The notes beneath the pieces were generated by a model, which was given only the letters and a program-made list of their open reading frames with translations, was not told the DNA's origin and searched no databases. From Sclerodactyla briareus (taxonomy: Eukaryota; Echinodermata; Holothuroidea; Dendrochirotida; Sclerodactylidae), in NCBI GenBank assembly GCA_026419785.1, contig JAODTK010004588.1, forward strand, positions 186,001-250,000: DNA of 64,000 bases, given 5' to 3'. This document shows positions 13,701 to 23,505 of this stretch, piece after piece (position 1 is the first letter of the stretch; each line of letters begins with the position of its first letter). The position numbers and the translations under genes were made by a program.

Positions 13701-16700
13701 AGAAAGCCACACAGGTTGCTATTTTGAACGCTAACTACATGGCTAAGAGGCTGCGAAAACTCCTACAAGATTCTTTCATGGCTCAAATGGTAGGATTTTC
13801 GCAATTTCACTTGTACATTCATATCTCTTTGATATGCTTGCACATAATGTTGCTGACATCGAGACATGCCAGGAATAATCCCACTCTTTGCCAGGTTCTC
13901 TCAAAAAGTTTTCTGCAGTTGGTGTTCTAGTGGATTTTTCTTTTTTACCCTTCTGAAAATTTCCCAACCAAAAAAGGAATTATTGTTGAAAAGGTGTTTT
14001 CTCACATGAATACCTTTATCCTAAGTCCAAACAAATGAAATATGTTCAGTGCAGAGGTGGAAAAAAATATTGTGTCAAATGTGTTCATAGTGCCTGAAAA
14101 AGTGGTGAACTTCTGAACACTGTAATACTCGCTTTCTTCGCTCAACATGACTCCTGTATACAGATACTTAATGAATCCTCACTGAAGTGGTGAAATAGTC
14201 ATGTAATCTCACAGATGTTTGTGATACTTCCCGCTGGTCATCAGGGGTGAATTTGAATAAAAGGAAATCATGCTGTATGAACATTCTCAATAACTGATAC
14301 ATCAAGTCATCTATACACCAAGACATATGGAGAGATAATGTTCTCCTGGGGCTGGGCCTTTTTTGTGGATCACTCTTCCCGTGTTGTGAAGAAGTCTTGG
14401 GTGAAATCTACCTTTCTTAGGATTTTCCTTCTTAGCGCTCGAGGCTCCACATTGAGTGCTATACAAATGCTGTATTATTATTATAAAAATGGGGTTTAAA
14501 GCACAGCTGACCTGTTCACACTCCATTTCTTTTACAGGATTTGTTGCTCATGAGTTTATCGTTGATTTGAAGGAGTTCAAGAAGCTAGGAGTTGAGCCTG
14601 GGGACATTGCCAAGAGGTTACAAGATTTTGGTGAGCGGAAAATCAGACAAAATTTCCCATGTTTGAGAACACACCATGAGAAATAAAATTTCAGGTTTTT
14701 TAAAGTATGTGATACTACTGTAAGAATTTGATAGGTGAGGGGAGGGAGGGGGGGTGGGTGGGCTCATTCCAGCCACATTAGGAGAAGATCTGGTAGTCGG
14801 CAAAACCTCCACTGGACGCATCACGCCAACATTGAGAGTCAGAAAGCTGGGTCACTGTTAGGGTCTGGATTTGAAAGAAGCTCCTCAGTTTACTCGTTTA
14901 GAGTTTTGCTGTTAACGACCTGGGATTTTTGCTTCACGATCAGTGGATTGAAACTCACAATTTTCAGATTGCATCGGAATGCTTTGAGCCATCATAGACG
15001 AAAGGATCCTGTATGATAACCCCAAACCGCAAATTTCCAAACTCCTTTCGTCTTTGTATTATCTACTATCATTATTTGAGTCCAATGTCATCACATGGTA
15101 AACCACATGCATGTCGCCCTTGATTTACATATCATTGCTGATTTTTTATACCTTCACCAGTGGAAAAGTGCAGGTTCATTTGTTCTTGTCATTGAAAGCT
15201 TGCATCTATATATTCTCGAAAATTGTGTGCATCCACATTAAATTCAGGTTTTGAAAAAGTAAATTTTGCATTGAGCAGATTTTCTCTTCCCCTCATGATG
15301 TCATAAAGACATTAGTAGACAATAAGGGGTCCGTCACATATGATAATTGTAATGATATATCATTCTTATATAGCGCTTTTCCACATCAAGGTCATGCTCA
15401 AAGCGCTTTACAGAATATTACCCCTGATCATAACTTGTCCCACCCTTGCTATCTAGCACACACATCTGCATGTTCTCCCCCGACGCACCATTCCAATACG
15501 TCGCTCATCGTGTCCCCTGGGGGACTTCCCAATAGGGCTGCCACTACGGCGCTCGCTACTCTTCACACAGTCTAATCAACTGATAGTCAGTGTGGAGAAT
15601 GGATTTTCTCCCTATACTAATCAGAAGGTATCACAGTGTTCACAGTTTTGTCCAATGTTTTGCACTTCCACTAACCTTTTAGCTAAGCACACTTTTTATT
15701 TTTTTTATTTTTTTATGGTATACTTGCCGAGCAGAGGATCGTTCCTATTCAAGGACTAGCAAGGATGCAGACCTGGATACTGCACCTATTGTCAGCTGCG
15801 AATCCCTCACTAGTTACACGGAATAAGGCAATGCCTCTTTGGCGGTACCTTAATGTGGGGGGGGGGGATTTTATTATTATTATTTGCAAATTGCCTACTT
15901 CTTGCAAATTGCCTACCTGCTCGTTTGTCTTTGCTCCAATCCCTTGTGCTGAGCGTCTAGCGAGAAGGCAACAGGTACCATTCTTAAGTCTTTGGTATGA
16001 CCCAACCGGGATAATGAACCCCTTTTTTTCCCGGGTGGAAGCCCGACGCTCTAGCAACTGTGCCAACGACTCGGTTATAAATATATATATATATATATAT
16101 GTATATGTGTGTCTTCCTCTCTGTTTTTCAGGATTCCACGCTCCTACTGTATCTTGGCCAGTTATCACAGGAATCATGGTAGAGCCCACAGAGAGCGAAA
16201 ATAAAAATGAACTCGACAGGTTTTGTGATGCCCTACTTTGTGAGTATTTGTAACCAGTATTTACTTGAATGAGCCTGTTCTTGGTTACCATTAATTAGAT
16301 GTGATGCTGTTGTGTCAAAAGTCATAAGAGTACACTGTCGACGATGCACAAACAGTGAGCAGAATAATCTTCTGTTACTCCTGACGAAAACTAAGATTCT
16401 ACCAGCACAAAACTTTACATACTTTTCAATAAAAATCACATAGCAAACATGGGATGATTTAGTTTAGTTTTTGAAGAGATTGTGACAGTTTAAAAAAGGC
16501 TGTGATGAGTGAGTGATGATAGAGCTTGGGGAGAATCTCTGAGCTGTCTTGTGGTGACTGGTGAGCATGTGACTGGTGAGCATGTGACTGGTGAGCATGT
16601 GCACTTACAACCATGAAGAAGTTCATTTGCCTGTCTGCTTACACAATTTGCTTACAGTTCATTGATTGCGCCTTTCTCAAGCATATATGGGAGGACTCCA

Positions 16701-19238
16701 ACAAGCATGGAGATATACACAATTAATTCCAGTTATTTCGCCATATTAAGGTTCAGGGATTAATACTTTGCTACTACAAACTTTCACCGATATGCCAAAG
16801 TATATGATCGTTCGAGATGTGAACACCTGTAAGACATATTGTTAAGTAATGTTGCGTTACCAGACAATAGCGCGTTGAGTGACTTTTCCAATACAGTTCA
16901 GTGGCTAAGGGAGATATATGGAACAGACTGTACCTCAAACAAGGGGCTTGCCAACCCATCACAGAGATTAATAGGATAAATAAAAAGAATACAAAACACA
17001 CCCCTTTCCAAACGCAGAATAGTAGGTACAGAAAAAAGAAATATGATAGGAAACACATACGATCGGCTAACTAAACCTTTCCCTACCCACCCTCGAAATG
17101 GAAAACAATGTTGACATGCATGAAGCTGTATAGAAATGTGGACACTACAGAGATTCAACTGATAATGCAGATAACCAATACGATGTTTAATGTAAAAATG
17201 TAGCACGATCATTGATATAAACAGAATAGCGATATGGTTGCCGTGCATTTTAGTTGACTGTTAGTGACAGATAGTTTTGCCTGAAGACTCGAACACAACA
17301 TTTGGTGATTCCTTGTAGTAGCAGGGGACCCGAATGACAGTCTGCTGAGAGCTTTCATAGTGTATGAGAGCATGCCTCTCTTGTCTACCTACCACAAGGT
17401 GCAGTTTAGCGAATTTCAGTTCAGGGGACCCCTATAACCAGGGTTGCCGACTGAAATTTCACAGGGATGGCTTGCCTGATGTAAACTTGTTCTTACAGAT
17501 CAGGAAGGCTTTCATCGTGACATTGCAGTTTCGGGGTGTGCGGAGCATTTTCAATCTAGAAGGGAATTTTGCTCCCTGTGATTCATTTCGAGAGAGAGGG
17601 ATTTCAGAAGTGAAAAGAGGTTCTCGCATATTATACAGTAAAACTAAACAACCCCAAAACCAAGAATATTTGGGAGGAAATGTCTCCTCTTTACATGACT
17701 TTTTAGAGGGATTCCAGCAATGAGCAGGGATAAATCCTCTTTCCTCCTTAGCTCCAACACTGTAGTGCGTTTGAGATCAGTGTTTTTCTCCACCATGGCT
17801 GAGGGCCCCCCCCCACCTGCCACAAACCTTATGCCGGTCTCTTAAATTTTCTCAGAATTTTACTCATGCAGACATTCGAGATGAGTCCCAGGATATTCAG
17901 GACGGTCGAGTGGACATCAAGGACAGCCCTAGAGAATGCTCCCACACTGCACAGGTGGTCATGTCTAGTGATGGAACAAAGTATACAACGGGAGAGGGAG
18001 CCTTCCATGGGTTAAGCAAATCATCACTATACAGCTCCAGGCCTCATAAAAAAAACTCAACAGGCAAACATGTCTGTCCCAATTTTTATGTGCATTGACT
18101 CAAAAGAACACATGTTGAAAACCGTGGGGGGGGGGGGGGGGGCAAAGCAATGGGAAAGCATGTTTTGTGTGGGTGGATTGGAATAAAATAAAGCACCTAT
18201 TTGAAGCTTGGCACTCTTTTAAAAGCCAAATTGCACCAGAGGAGGGAGGAACAACCCCTCACATTAGACATTTCCCTGGGATATTCTGCATTTCAGAGCC
18301 TTGTGTCCTCCATATTGACAATTCCTAGATTCGCTCCTGGTTTGGAATATTCTGACAGTGAATGTCACATAATTTTTTTTTTTTTAAATAGACTGTATAT
18401 CCCTGCAGAAACAGCTTTTGTGAACTATGTTTGGAAAGCATATAAATTATGACCATTTGATCTCCAGTGGCTTTGAAATGCCTACCATTGTTCAGGTCCT
18501 ACTGTGGTCCACATTCTCAAAGTTTTGTTTGAATACGAACAAAGTCAAAAAATTTGCATGGTTAATGCAAATTTGACCTCTATGACCTTTGAAATGACCT
18601 ACTTGTTTAAGACTAATAACGTTCACATCCACCTATTTTGTTCCAGACCGACGAGGTTTGACCTCTGATGACCTTGAATCACATCATGTTATCGGATCTA
18701 ACTGTTTCCCACCACCCACCAATTTTCTGTAAATCCGATTAACTTGTTATTTTCCGTGTAAAATGACACAAGCAGACATGATGATGCCCCCCCCCCATAC
18801 ATCCCTGGACCCTTCCAGCCACCGCGTGATATAATTTACTGCTTTCTCTCAGATATGAGATAGGGTCCGTTGGCATATCTTGCTGCAAATATTTTGGTCT
18901 CATACCCCACCGAGACTGACTGACCTCTCGGCATGTAGTTGGGCAAGGCATACAATCCTGACTGACTTGGTTGATAATTTTGACCTGTGAGACCTTCAGG
19001 CCCGCCCATGAGTAGCATTGAGAGCAGTACTGGTTCCTATAGCTATGCAAGTATTCCAACCCTCGTATGAAAACTGTGCTATTCCTGTATTACTGCAGCC
19101 ATTCGTGGAACCCAGTGAGTAAGTTCTGGCCCACAGTGGGACGAGTGAACGATATCATCCGGCGGGGACCGTAACCTCATCTGTACCTGTCCTAGTATGG
19201 TCGTAGGCAGACTCGTGGACAAGGAGGCCATTCGATAG
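1706..19238 (+). CDS. GLDC: Glycine dehydrogenase (decarboxylating), C-terminal half, 13 exons, 5' incomplete
   Basis: P-protein of the glycine cleavage system, a mitochondrial PLP enzyme that decarboxylates glycine and passes the aminomethyl group to the lipoyl H-protein. Thirteen segments translate in order to the second half of animal GLDC, from the GISLDET motif through [26 protein letters not shown], the PLP-lysine motif [60 protein letters not shown] and the terminal LICTCP. Nearly every segment has an AG acceptor and a GT donor, and several codons are completed correctly across introns. Nearly all exons contain one or two single-base indels that break the frame (exons at 14538 and 16132 are clean). 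The substitutions are conservative, which fits a live gene in an unpolished assembly better than an old pseudogene, but the sequence alone cannot exclude the latter. Exons for the N-terminal half were not found; upstream sequence is limited to 1.7 kb. Confidence 0.93.
2501..2603 (+). CDS. GLDC: GLDC exon (linker, SPFAR..FLEHPVFN)
   Basis: Starts after 'ttttgaccag' and ends at an AACAT|GTATCA donor. It contains [12 protein letters not shown] and, after small indels, EHPVFN, matching the family stretch SxFxRTSPFLTHxVFN. The final 'AT' joins the 'T' that opens the next exon to give Ile followed by HHSET. The donor is weaker than consensus and the first half of the exon is poorly conserved, as it is in other animals. 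Confidence 0.7.
3881..4009 (+). CDS. GLDC: GLDC exon (HHSET...LGSCTMKLN)
   Basis: Follows 'ttcctatcag' and ends before gtgact. It reads [15 protein letters not shown] and, in the next frame, [19 protein letters not shown], the strongly conserved start of the second PLP-fold half of GLDC. An extra base in the 'ggcccca' run causes the frame change. Confidence 0.92.
4863..5003 (+). CDS. GLDC: GLDC exon (HPF...[10 protein letters not shown])
   Basis: Begins after 'ggtatag' and ends before gtgaga. It reads [13 protein letters not shown], then [13 protein letters not shown] and TGLDA, matching [22 protein letters not shown] and the LCELTGYD region of GLDC. At least two 1-base indels are present. 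A degraded second copy of its 3' half lies 66 bp downstream (5041-5151). Confidence 0.9.
5041..5151 (+). pseudogene. Partial, degraded duplicate of the adjacent GLDC exon
   Basis: Sequence 5069-5151 aligns to the 3' half of the exon at 4863-5003: both carry 'agttgtttgaga', then 'aggatct', 'gagatt' and end 'catctc.tgcag'. The copy has a ~9-base insertion and lacks the continuous [10 protein letters not shown] frame, so it would not encode the same residues. It sits in the intron, directly before a 21-bp minisatellite. Confidence 0.6.
5190..5830. repeat. Minisatellite, ~21-bp unit, about 30 copies
   Basis: Tandem variants of ggtcaccctggaactgacag fill the intron after the 4863-5003 exon. Units vary in length by one or two bases and in the centre (aactaacagg, actacaggg, gaggccccc). 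A larger period is visible because a block with 'gaggcccccctgg' and 'atgtcagaactaacaggtg' occurs twice (near 5510-5580 and 5750-5820). Confidence 0.9.
6345..6417 (+). CDS. GLDC: GLDC exon (GAQGEYAG)
   Basis: Preceded by 'ccaatgcag' and followed by gtgagt. The frame gives [20 protein letters not shown], the conserved [17 protein letters not shown] segment. The opening 'c' completes the Ser codon begun as 'ag' in the previous exon. One base is missing in the 'cgggc' run. Confidence 0.93.
7034..7072. repeat. Perfect 14-bp inverted repeat, 11-nt loop
   Basis: aatgttggatatga and its exact reverse complement tcatatccaacatt are separated by 11 bases, so either strand could form a hairpin. It lies in a GLDC intron next to a G-rich run (7081-7094). 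Function unknown. Confidence 0.75.
7828..8083 (-). mobile_element. tRNA-derived SINE, family 1
   Basis: Read on the minus strand, the right end shows a pol III box A-like ggttagagtggta and a box B-like ggctcgaattc, as in tRNA-headed SINEs. The whole segment aligns to 29137-29370: both share the order 'cccaggaatccactgc', 'gaagcgaagacc' and 'gacttgcccat' with small differences. It lies in the intron just before the 8118 GLDC exon. Confidence 0.6.
8118..8246 (+). CDS. GLDC: GLDC exon ([13 protein letters not shown])
   Basis: Follows 'tatatacag' and ends before gtaatg. It reads [14 protein letters not shown] then, after one extra [20 protein letters not shown]. This matches the [25 protein letters not shown] segment of GLDC, which contributes to the PLP phosphate pocket. 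A tRNA-derived SINE ends about 35 bp upstream of the acceptor. Confidence 0.93.
8938..10016. repeat. Minisatellite, 63-64-bp unit, about 17 copies, abutting a GLDC acceptor
   Basis: Units start ggtcctatccaggatgg, continue aaggataattacaggactgt and end in cattactcccaccaccttct. Variants with 'aacacc' or 'caccacc', and 'gggcctatccagg', are shared between non-neighbouring units, which suggests unequal exchange. Several units lack one base. The last unit ends '..ccaccttcag' and is followed at once by GLDC coding sequence, so it supplies the splice acceptor and its pyrimidine tract. Confidence 0.95.
10018..10279 (+). CDS. GLDC: GLDC exon with the PLP-binding lysine
   Basis: The longest and clearest exon. 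It opens AEKHK, loses one base, then reads through [34 protein letters not shown] and [18 protein letters not shown]. The Lys in HLNLHK forms the Schiff base with PLP in this family. The donor is GTGAGT after GPIG. The acceptor 'ccaccttcag' is the end of the last unit of the 8938-10016 minisatellite, so the repeat abuts the coding sequence directly. Confidence 0.97.
10922..11052 (+). CDS. GLDC: GLDC exon ([13 protein letters not shown])
   Basis: Begins after 'gcgttgcag' and ends before gtgaga. It reads [15 protein letters not shown], then in the next frame [19 protein letters not shown] and IK, matching KKHLAPFLPNHPVIS...[23 protein letters not shown] single missing base before 'gcagtgagtgctgct' puts a TGA in the first frame. 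Confidence 0.94.
11430..11504. repeat. (TCTA)n/(TCTG)n microsatellite
   Basis: About 75 bp of tetranucleotide repeat, first TCTA then TCTG, at the left edge of a dispersed repeat that continues to the right. Confidence 0.95.
11505..13080. repeat. Diverged higher-order tandem repeat in a GLDC intron
   Basis: Blocks containing 'tttcacacaatggtacttga' and 'catctcctccccacaagc' recur near 11795, 12110, 12545 and 12980. A related block with 'gtctcctacaaatctagttg' recurs near 11965, 12270 and 12700. Together they form a unit of about 430 bp whose halves are also similar to each other. Part of the family is seen again at about 48040-48276. Confidence 0.8.
13081..13678. other. Intronic sequence, no gene
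   Basis: Contains two rough repeats of a ~115-bp phrase ('ttgactgctaa/c..', 'aatcattg..aaggtt') around 13300-13500, but no conserved reading frame. Treated as GLDC intron. Confidence 0.5.
13679..13789 (+). CDS. GLDC: GLDC exon (NANYMAKRL)
   Basis: Follows 'ttccttag'. It reads [20 protein letters not shown] then MAKRLRK, matching [26 protein letters not shown]. Towards the 3' end indels scramble the expected YKILF..G segment. The last base 'g' joins 'ga' of the next exon to make Gly. The donor is gtagga. Confidence 0.93.
14538..14630 (+). CDS. GLDC: GLDC exon ([14 protein letters not shown])
   Basis: Starts after 'cttttacag' and ends before gtgagc. It reads without a frame break: [20 protein letters not shown] then [10 protein letters not shown], matching [33 protein letters not shown]. 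The final 'g' completes Gly with the next exon. Confidence 0.95.
14739..14762 (+). other. G-quadruplex-type motif
   Basis: Five runs of three or more G separated by single bases (gggg-a-ggg-a-ggggggg-t-ggg-t-ggg) in a GLDC intron about 110 bp after the exon ending at 14630. Confidence 0.7.
14791..14832. repeat. Short dispersed repeat shared with 27271-27313
   Basis: Both copies have 'gtag.tggcaaa', 'tcc.ctggac.catcacg' and 'c.aacat' in the same spacing. The element has not been identified. Confidence 0.5.
15350..15545 (-). mobile_element. SINE tail fragment, family 2
   Basis: Starts 'ttatatagcgcttttccac', then 'ctcaaagcgctttacagaat', 'attacccctgatca' and 'ccccaataggg'-like sequence. It aligns to the left part of 23183-23505 and to 21080-21200 and 28590-28680. 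The tRNA-like head is missing here or displaced to 15955. Confidence 0.6.
15955..16076 (-). mobile_element. tRNA-like head of a SINE
   Basis: Read on the minus strand, ends like 'gttggcacagttgctagagc' give a box A-like region, with a degraded box B-like stretch near 'ggttcattatccc'. A poly-T insertion breaks it. It is probably the head belonging to family 2. Confidence 0.4.
16079..16110. repeat. (AT)n microsatellite
   Basis: About 11 AT units followed by gtatatgtgtgt, directly upstream of the pyrimidine tract of the 16132 GLDC exon. Confidence 0.95.
16132..16239 (+). CDS. GLDC: GLDC exon ([15 protein letters not shown])
   Basis: Follows 'ctgtttttcag' and ends before gtgagt. It reads [20 protein letters not shown] then [15 protein letters not shown] with no break, matching [34 protein letters not shown]. 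An (AT)n run lies about 20 bp upstream of the acceptor. Confidence 0.96.
16554..16598. repeat. Three exact 15-bp tandem repeats
   Basis: gtgactggtgagcat repeated three times without change, in a GLDC intron. Confidence 0.95.
17241..17298. repeat. Dispersed repeat shared with 40050-40103
   Basis: Both copies contain 'gactgttagtgacagata', then 'ttttgc' and 'gactcgaa', with matching flanks for about 50 bp. Element unknown. Confidence 0.65.
17872..18010 (+). CDS. GLDC: GLDC exon (IRDE...AFPW)
   Basis: Opens after 'ctcatgcag' with [19 protein letters not shown] and continues HTAQVVMSS, matching [21 protein letters not shown]..PHS of GLDC. Two or more indels lie between MSS and the expected AAFP. 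The exon end is set at a gttaag donor after 'ccatgg', so that Trp precedes PFVEP of the last exon. Confidence 0.85.
18126..18142 (+). repeat. 17-base poly(G) run
   Basis: The longest pure G run seen in the GLDC region. Similar runs of 9-17 G or C occur at many other places (for example 21859, 27328, 35718, 45455, 45570, 48850, 52485). Confidence 0.95.
19099..19238 (+). CDS. GLDC: GLDC last exon and stop
   Basis: Begins after 'ttactgcag' with PFVEPSE, then [12 protein letters not shown], and after an indel [15 protein letters not shown], matching [35 protein letters not shown]. The frame ends ..KEAIR at a TAG (19236-19238). The tail differs from the vertebrate C-terminus, which is variable in the family. 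Confidence 0.88.
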
Positions 19239-19860
19239 AGTCCATGGTCCCACGGACCAATCAACCTGTTTGTTTCGCTGTCGGAGTATGAGGCACACCA
19301 TCGCTAGCTGCTGATTCAGGACCCATATTTACTGGAAGCCAGCCTGCAATGTCATGAACGAGTAGTGACTAGTGGGGGGGCTGTGTTCCTTCTCTGGATT
19401 CATACTTGCTCACGAAAGAACTTGGGGCCAAATAAGTAAGTGGAAAGTGCCCAAGTTTTTCTTATTGCTGCCCAAATGATGTGCCCCTTCTGACATGCTT
19501 TGTGCACACCATAGTAATATCCCTCTAAAATTCACCAAAAAGTGCAATACATTTCGGCAACTTCTTGAGATTGGGGCGAAAATTGTCTGCTTTCCCAGAT
19601 GAAACGTCCTGTATGCATATTGTTCAGAATTACTTATTGCAGCAAATAACTGGAAAAAAAAAAAACCAAGTAACAAAGAAGGAACTTTCATAGATTCTAT
19701 ACCTATAATACATAGGCCCATGTATTTTAGACCCAAATCTCAAGAACCCTGAAAAAGTTAAATTTAGAATATTTCGTCGAAGGCCTGTTGGCAACCACAT
19801 TAATAAATGTGCCACAACCCATCATTATCACTTGGAGAGATAATAAAGCATTTTTTGTGA
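19239..19860 (+). terminator. Candidate GLDC 3' UTR and polyadenylation signals
   Basis: No open frame follows the stop. AATAAA hexamers occur at 19802-19807 and 19842-19847, the second followed by a T-rich stretch. These are the first reasonable polyA signals after the GLDC stop, but no transcript evidence is available. Confidence 0.3.
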
Positions 19861-20589
19861 GATAATTTTAGTTTTGATATAGAAAAGACAAAAGGTTAAA
19901 TAAAAATCATGAAGCTGAAAAAAGCAGACGTATTTGAAATGTTGATCATCATTTTGAAGTTTTAGTAAGACCGTCAATCAATATCATATATTGAAAAGAA
20001 AAGGATACACAAGAGTTATCTTTTTCATTATGTCAATGTCCATAACTTCAGAACAGTATGCTGTGGACACCTATGTACATATCATGTTTCTCGATTCCTA
20101 TATGCTTATTGTTATTGTTTTACCTCTTGTTACTTACAATTGCGTACCCTTGGTTCAGTAATTTTTGTTTGTTTTTTAGTCTTTGTTTTCCTAGTGTCGT
20201 TCTTTTTAATCAGTACCTGATCGGTAAAGATGAGTGCCTCTTGATGTTGAAATGTCATCTTCTTACATATACAGACAAAAAGACTTTTGTTGATATACAT
20301 CTTCGTGTGTAAAGTAATCATATTTGCAGAGGACATAATTAATATGAACAATTATTTCTAGTTTTGCATACGCAGCACTGTATTTTTACAAGCGCTCAAC
20401 GATGTATGCCTTTGATGTTAAAGAGGCTGTACAGTTAACTATTACATGAAATTCTGACAAAGTTGTTTTCGAATCATAGGTCAATAATTTATTTCTGGGC
20501 AGAATTTTAAATTATATTATAGGTATGTAGTGCTTAGATTTCTCTTAAGAGCAACAGTTGAGCATCTTGTTCTCACAGCCCAATGGTTG

Positions 20590-20730
20590 TGATGAAGTGA
20601 TGATAGGCTCCACTGCTGTTTTGGTGTGTGTTGTGATGAGGCTCCACTAGCTGTTTTGTGTGTGTTGATGATTAGGCTCCACTGCTGTTTTGTGTGTTGA
20701 TGATTAGGCTCCACTGCTGTTTGTGCTTGT
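20590..20730. repeat. ~38-bp tandem repeat, four imperfect copies
   Basis: Units contain 'gaggctccactgctgtttt' and a gtgtgt spacer followed by tgatga. Copies differ by one- to three-base indels. Confidence 0.85.
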
Positions 20731-21079
20731 GGTGATCCACCAAAGAATCATGAGTGAGGGAAACGAGGCCTGTGCCTCGCACTGAGGGCGCCTAGTTATA
20801 GAGACCTCGTTTTGCAGGACAATGCCATTAAAGCATACTAACAGAGCAATAGTAAATGGTATATGGGAAGTGAAAACTCATTTTCAAACTATTTTGTATC
20901 AAAAAGTGACTTCTCTCACAAACCTTCCCAATTGGTTTCTGGGTTGTCATTTGGCTTAAACAAAATTTTATTTTTTTTTCTTTACTTGTGTCAGAGCCAT
21001 AAATCTGCTGGAGACCATCAGTAGCAGAGTCCCATCACTAGCAGCAGTATTATTTTTTTAAAATGTCTGTACGTACTCA

Positions 21080-21200
21080 TTCCGGTATTTATATAACATT
21101 TAAGATCACTGAAGGACATCAGTACCGAAGTGCTTCATAGATATTACACCCAATCACAAGAACCGTCATACTCACTGGCAATCCCAGTAAGTGCCTCAAC
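21080..21200 (-). mobile_element. SINE tail fragment, family 2
   Basis: 'tatttatataacattta', 'gtgcttcatagatattacac' and 'aatcac' follow the same order as the tails at 15350 and 23183. It is strongly diverged. Confidence 0.4.
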
Positions 21201-23182
21201 AGGCATATCGCTAATCAGACTATTACGCTATTCAAACTACTAACCATTTGACTTATATCAAATCTCTACCAACTGATTGAATATAGCTCCAATTACTAAA
21301 CTTGTGCCTAATTGGTGAACCCCATTCAAAAAAAAAAAAAAATTTTGATAAATAATTTGCTCTATAGAAGTGTCAGTTCTGCAATGGGTTACTGGATATA
21401 AGGCAGTATAAAGTGTTGTTGAAATCTTGGTTTGACACCTATTTCATGATTGCCAAAGCATGCTGGTAGTAAGTAGATGCTGGGTCCATACACCTAAATG
21501 GGAGGATCTCTTAACAAACACTACCTAACATGGAACATTTTGATACATCTAGTCTGTGCATGTTATAATCGTTCTGAATAGTTTTAAAGTATATTTTAAT
21601 TTTTTTTCTTCTATATGATAGCCTCCATCTTATTCCTGAATTGGTAAAAAGTACAATCGGCGGGTTTTTGGGAGAGTACATATAGTATATTGTATTCTAT
21701 ACATTCATAGCAGTTGGCACTGTGCAGCTTTTTGATAATTTGCAGTTGGTTTTGTTGGGTTGGAATAAAACAACACATTCACCACCTTTAATTTACAACT
21801 GGTCAGCTAAGCTTTAGCACTGTATTGTGAAGGAATACAGGTTCACAGGATGGAGTGGAAGGGGGGGGGGGGGGTATGGAACCTCTCACATTTACAAGTA
21901 GTTTGCTGAGCTATGTATTGATGGGAGGAAAGCCCACTGGGTAGGGGAGATCACATAACCTCTGCCCTCAATCAAAATTATTATAGTCACCATGATTTTG
22001 GTGGTATTCCAGTATTTATTCCCCACAAATCAATTGTTTTATGAGCTTAAACCTAACATTCATTTCTGCATTTCTTTTCCTTCATGTACTCTATCAGCCT
22101 ACCTCCGAGTCAATTATCATGTCAAATCATCAGTCTAATTTTTTGTTCAACAATGCTCTACACAATATCACTTTTGTCATGAAAGTTGCTTGTTGAACAC
22201 AAGGTATGATTGAGCGTGATTTGCATTAGTATGACAATCAATGACTCAACTACAAACTATTAATAAAAATTTATCTTGCTTATTGAGGTCATTGGTATCA
22301 TGTAGTCTTTGCTGAAATTGTTTTGTTTTTAATAGTTTTATTCAGGTAGATTATTTTAATATACACAGATCACGGACAATATTTAAGGTAATGGCTAATG
22401 TACTATTACTATGTATTGGATTATCCCCAGTGTTCTCCACTTCAGCTGGTTTGTCCGGGTAGTACACCCGTACAAAATTTGGAAGGTGGCTCTGCCACCC
22501 GAGCAGCAAGTATGCCAGTGGGACAAATAAAGTACCACCCAGACAGAAAAAAATCCTCTTCCATCGCTTCTGATTGACAAAATAGGAAACTACTGCTACA
22601 CTGTAAAACAGTGATCACATTCGATGCTTTCAATTGTCAGAAAAAGCGTTAATCACATTCATAGCTCTTCTGGTCCTTCAGCTTGATCCCACACCGAGCT
22701 AGTGTTCACTTAATGATCCGGACAAAGAAATTGACCCGTGGCGAACACTGATCCCACATGGTTGCGTGAAATGAACATGAATTATCATTAAAATGATTGT
22801 TTAGATTAATAATTTTGTAATACACCTTGATAAAAGGTTTTGGATCACTTTTCATTCATTGTTTGATAGAATCTTTGATAAAACTTGGCTCACAACGATC
22901 AAGAGGCATCTGGGATGTTAATTGTCGATAGTACCCAGTGAAGTTTGGCTGGAGTGCACAATACTTCTACACCTGCAGTGTTCAGAGATGGTGGTCAAAT
23001 GTCATCTGGGATCACCTTGAACAACATGTCAATTTTGGGGTCCAATGTCGCATGCTCATGAATTGCAGGGTTTTCAGGAGTGCTCCACAGGCTGCTGATC
23101 ATTGGACATCATGTTAGCCAACTGAAGGATCTGAATGTTGCCACAGTGTATGCTGACAAGCCTAATAATAAGAACTCGTTCT

Positions 23183-23505
23183 TGTATACGCTCTGCCACG
23201 TCAAAGTCATGCTCAAAGTGCTTCATGGATATTACCCCTGATCATTAGTGACTTGTCACACCTGTATACAGCACGCACCTCGTGCTTGTTTTTTCTTCCA
23301 ACGCACTATTTCGTATGTCACCATGAGGACTCCCCAATAGGGGCCACATACACTTTTGCATGTGGGTGGCGTGGGACATTTCAGGAGACTGCCTTGTCCA
23401 ACAGCACTGCCAGAAGTCCTTGGGCTTCCAATGGGCTCTGAACTTGCAATCACCGGTTTTTGCAGTCGGGCTTACCGACTGGCTAATACTGGGCCGCCCG
23501 ATCTT
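23183..23505 (-). mobile_element. tRNA-derived SINE, family 2, near full length
   Basis: The tail at the left ('catgctcaaagtgcttcatg', 'gatattacccctgatcatta') matches 15350-15545. At the right 'gaacttgcaatcaccggttt' and 'gggcttaccgactggctaat' resemble the T-arm and D-arm of a tRNA read on the minus strand. The middle region contains 'ccccaatagggg', also shared with 15350. Confidence 0.6.

Larger units (their letters stand above)
19861..23182. other. Intergenic, no gene recognised
   Basis: AT-rich, with no conserved frame. It contains a four-copy ~38-bp repeat near 20590-20730, a SINE tail at 21080-21200 and poly(G) at 21859. Confidence 0.5.

Noticed and set aside
15749-16291. 180- and 162-codon frames on both strands
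   Set aside because: They run through SINE pieces, an (AT)n tract and the GLDC exon; only the exon part is coding.
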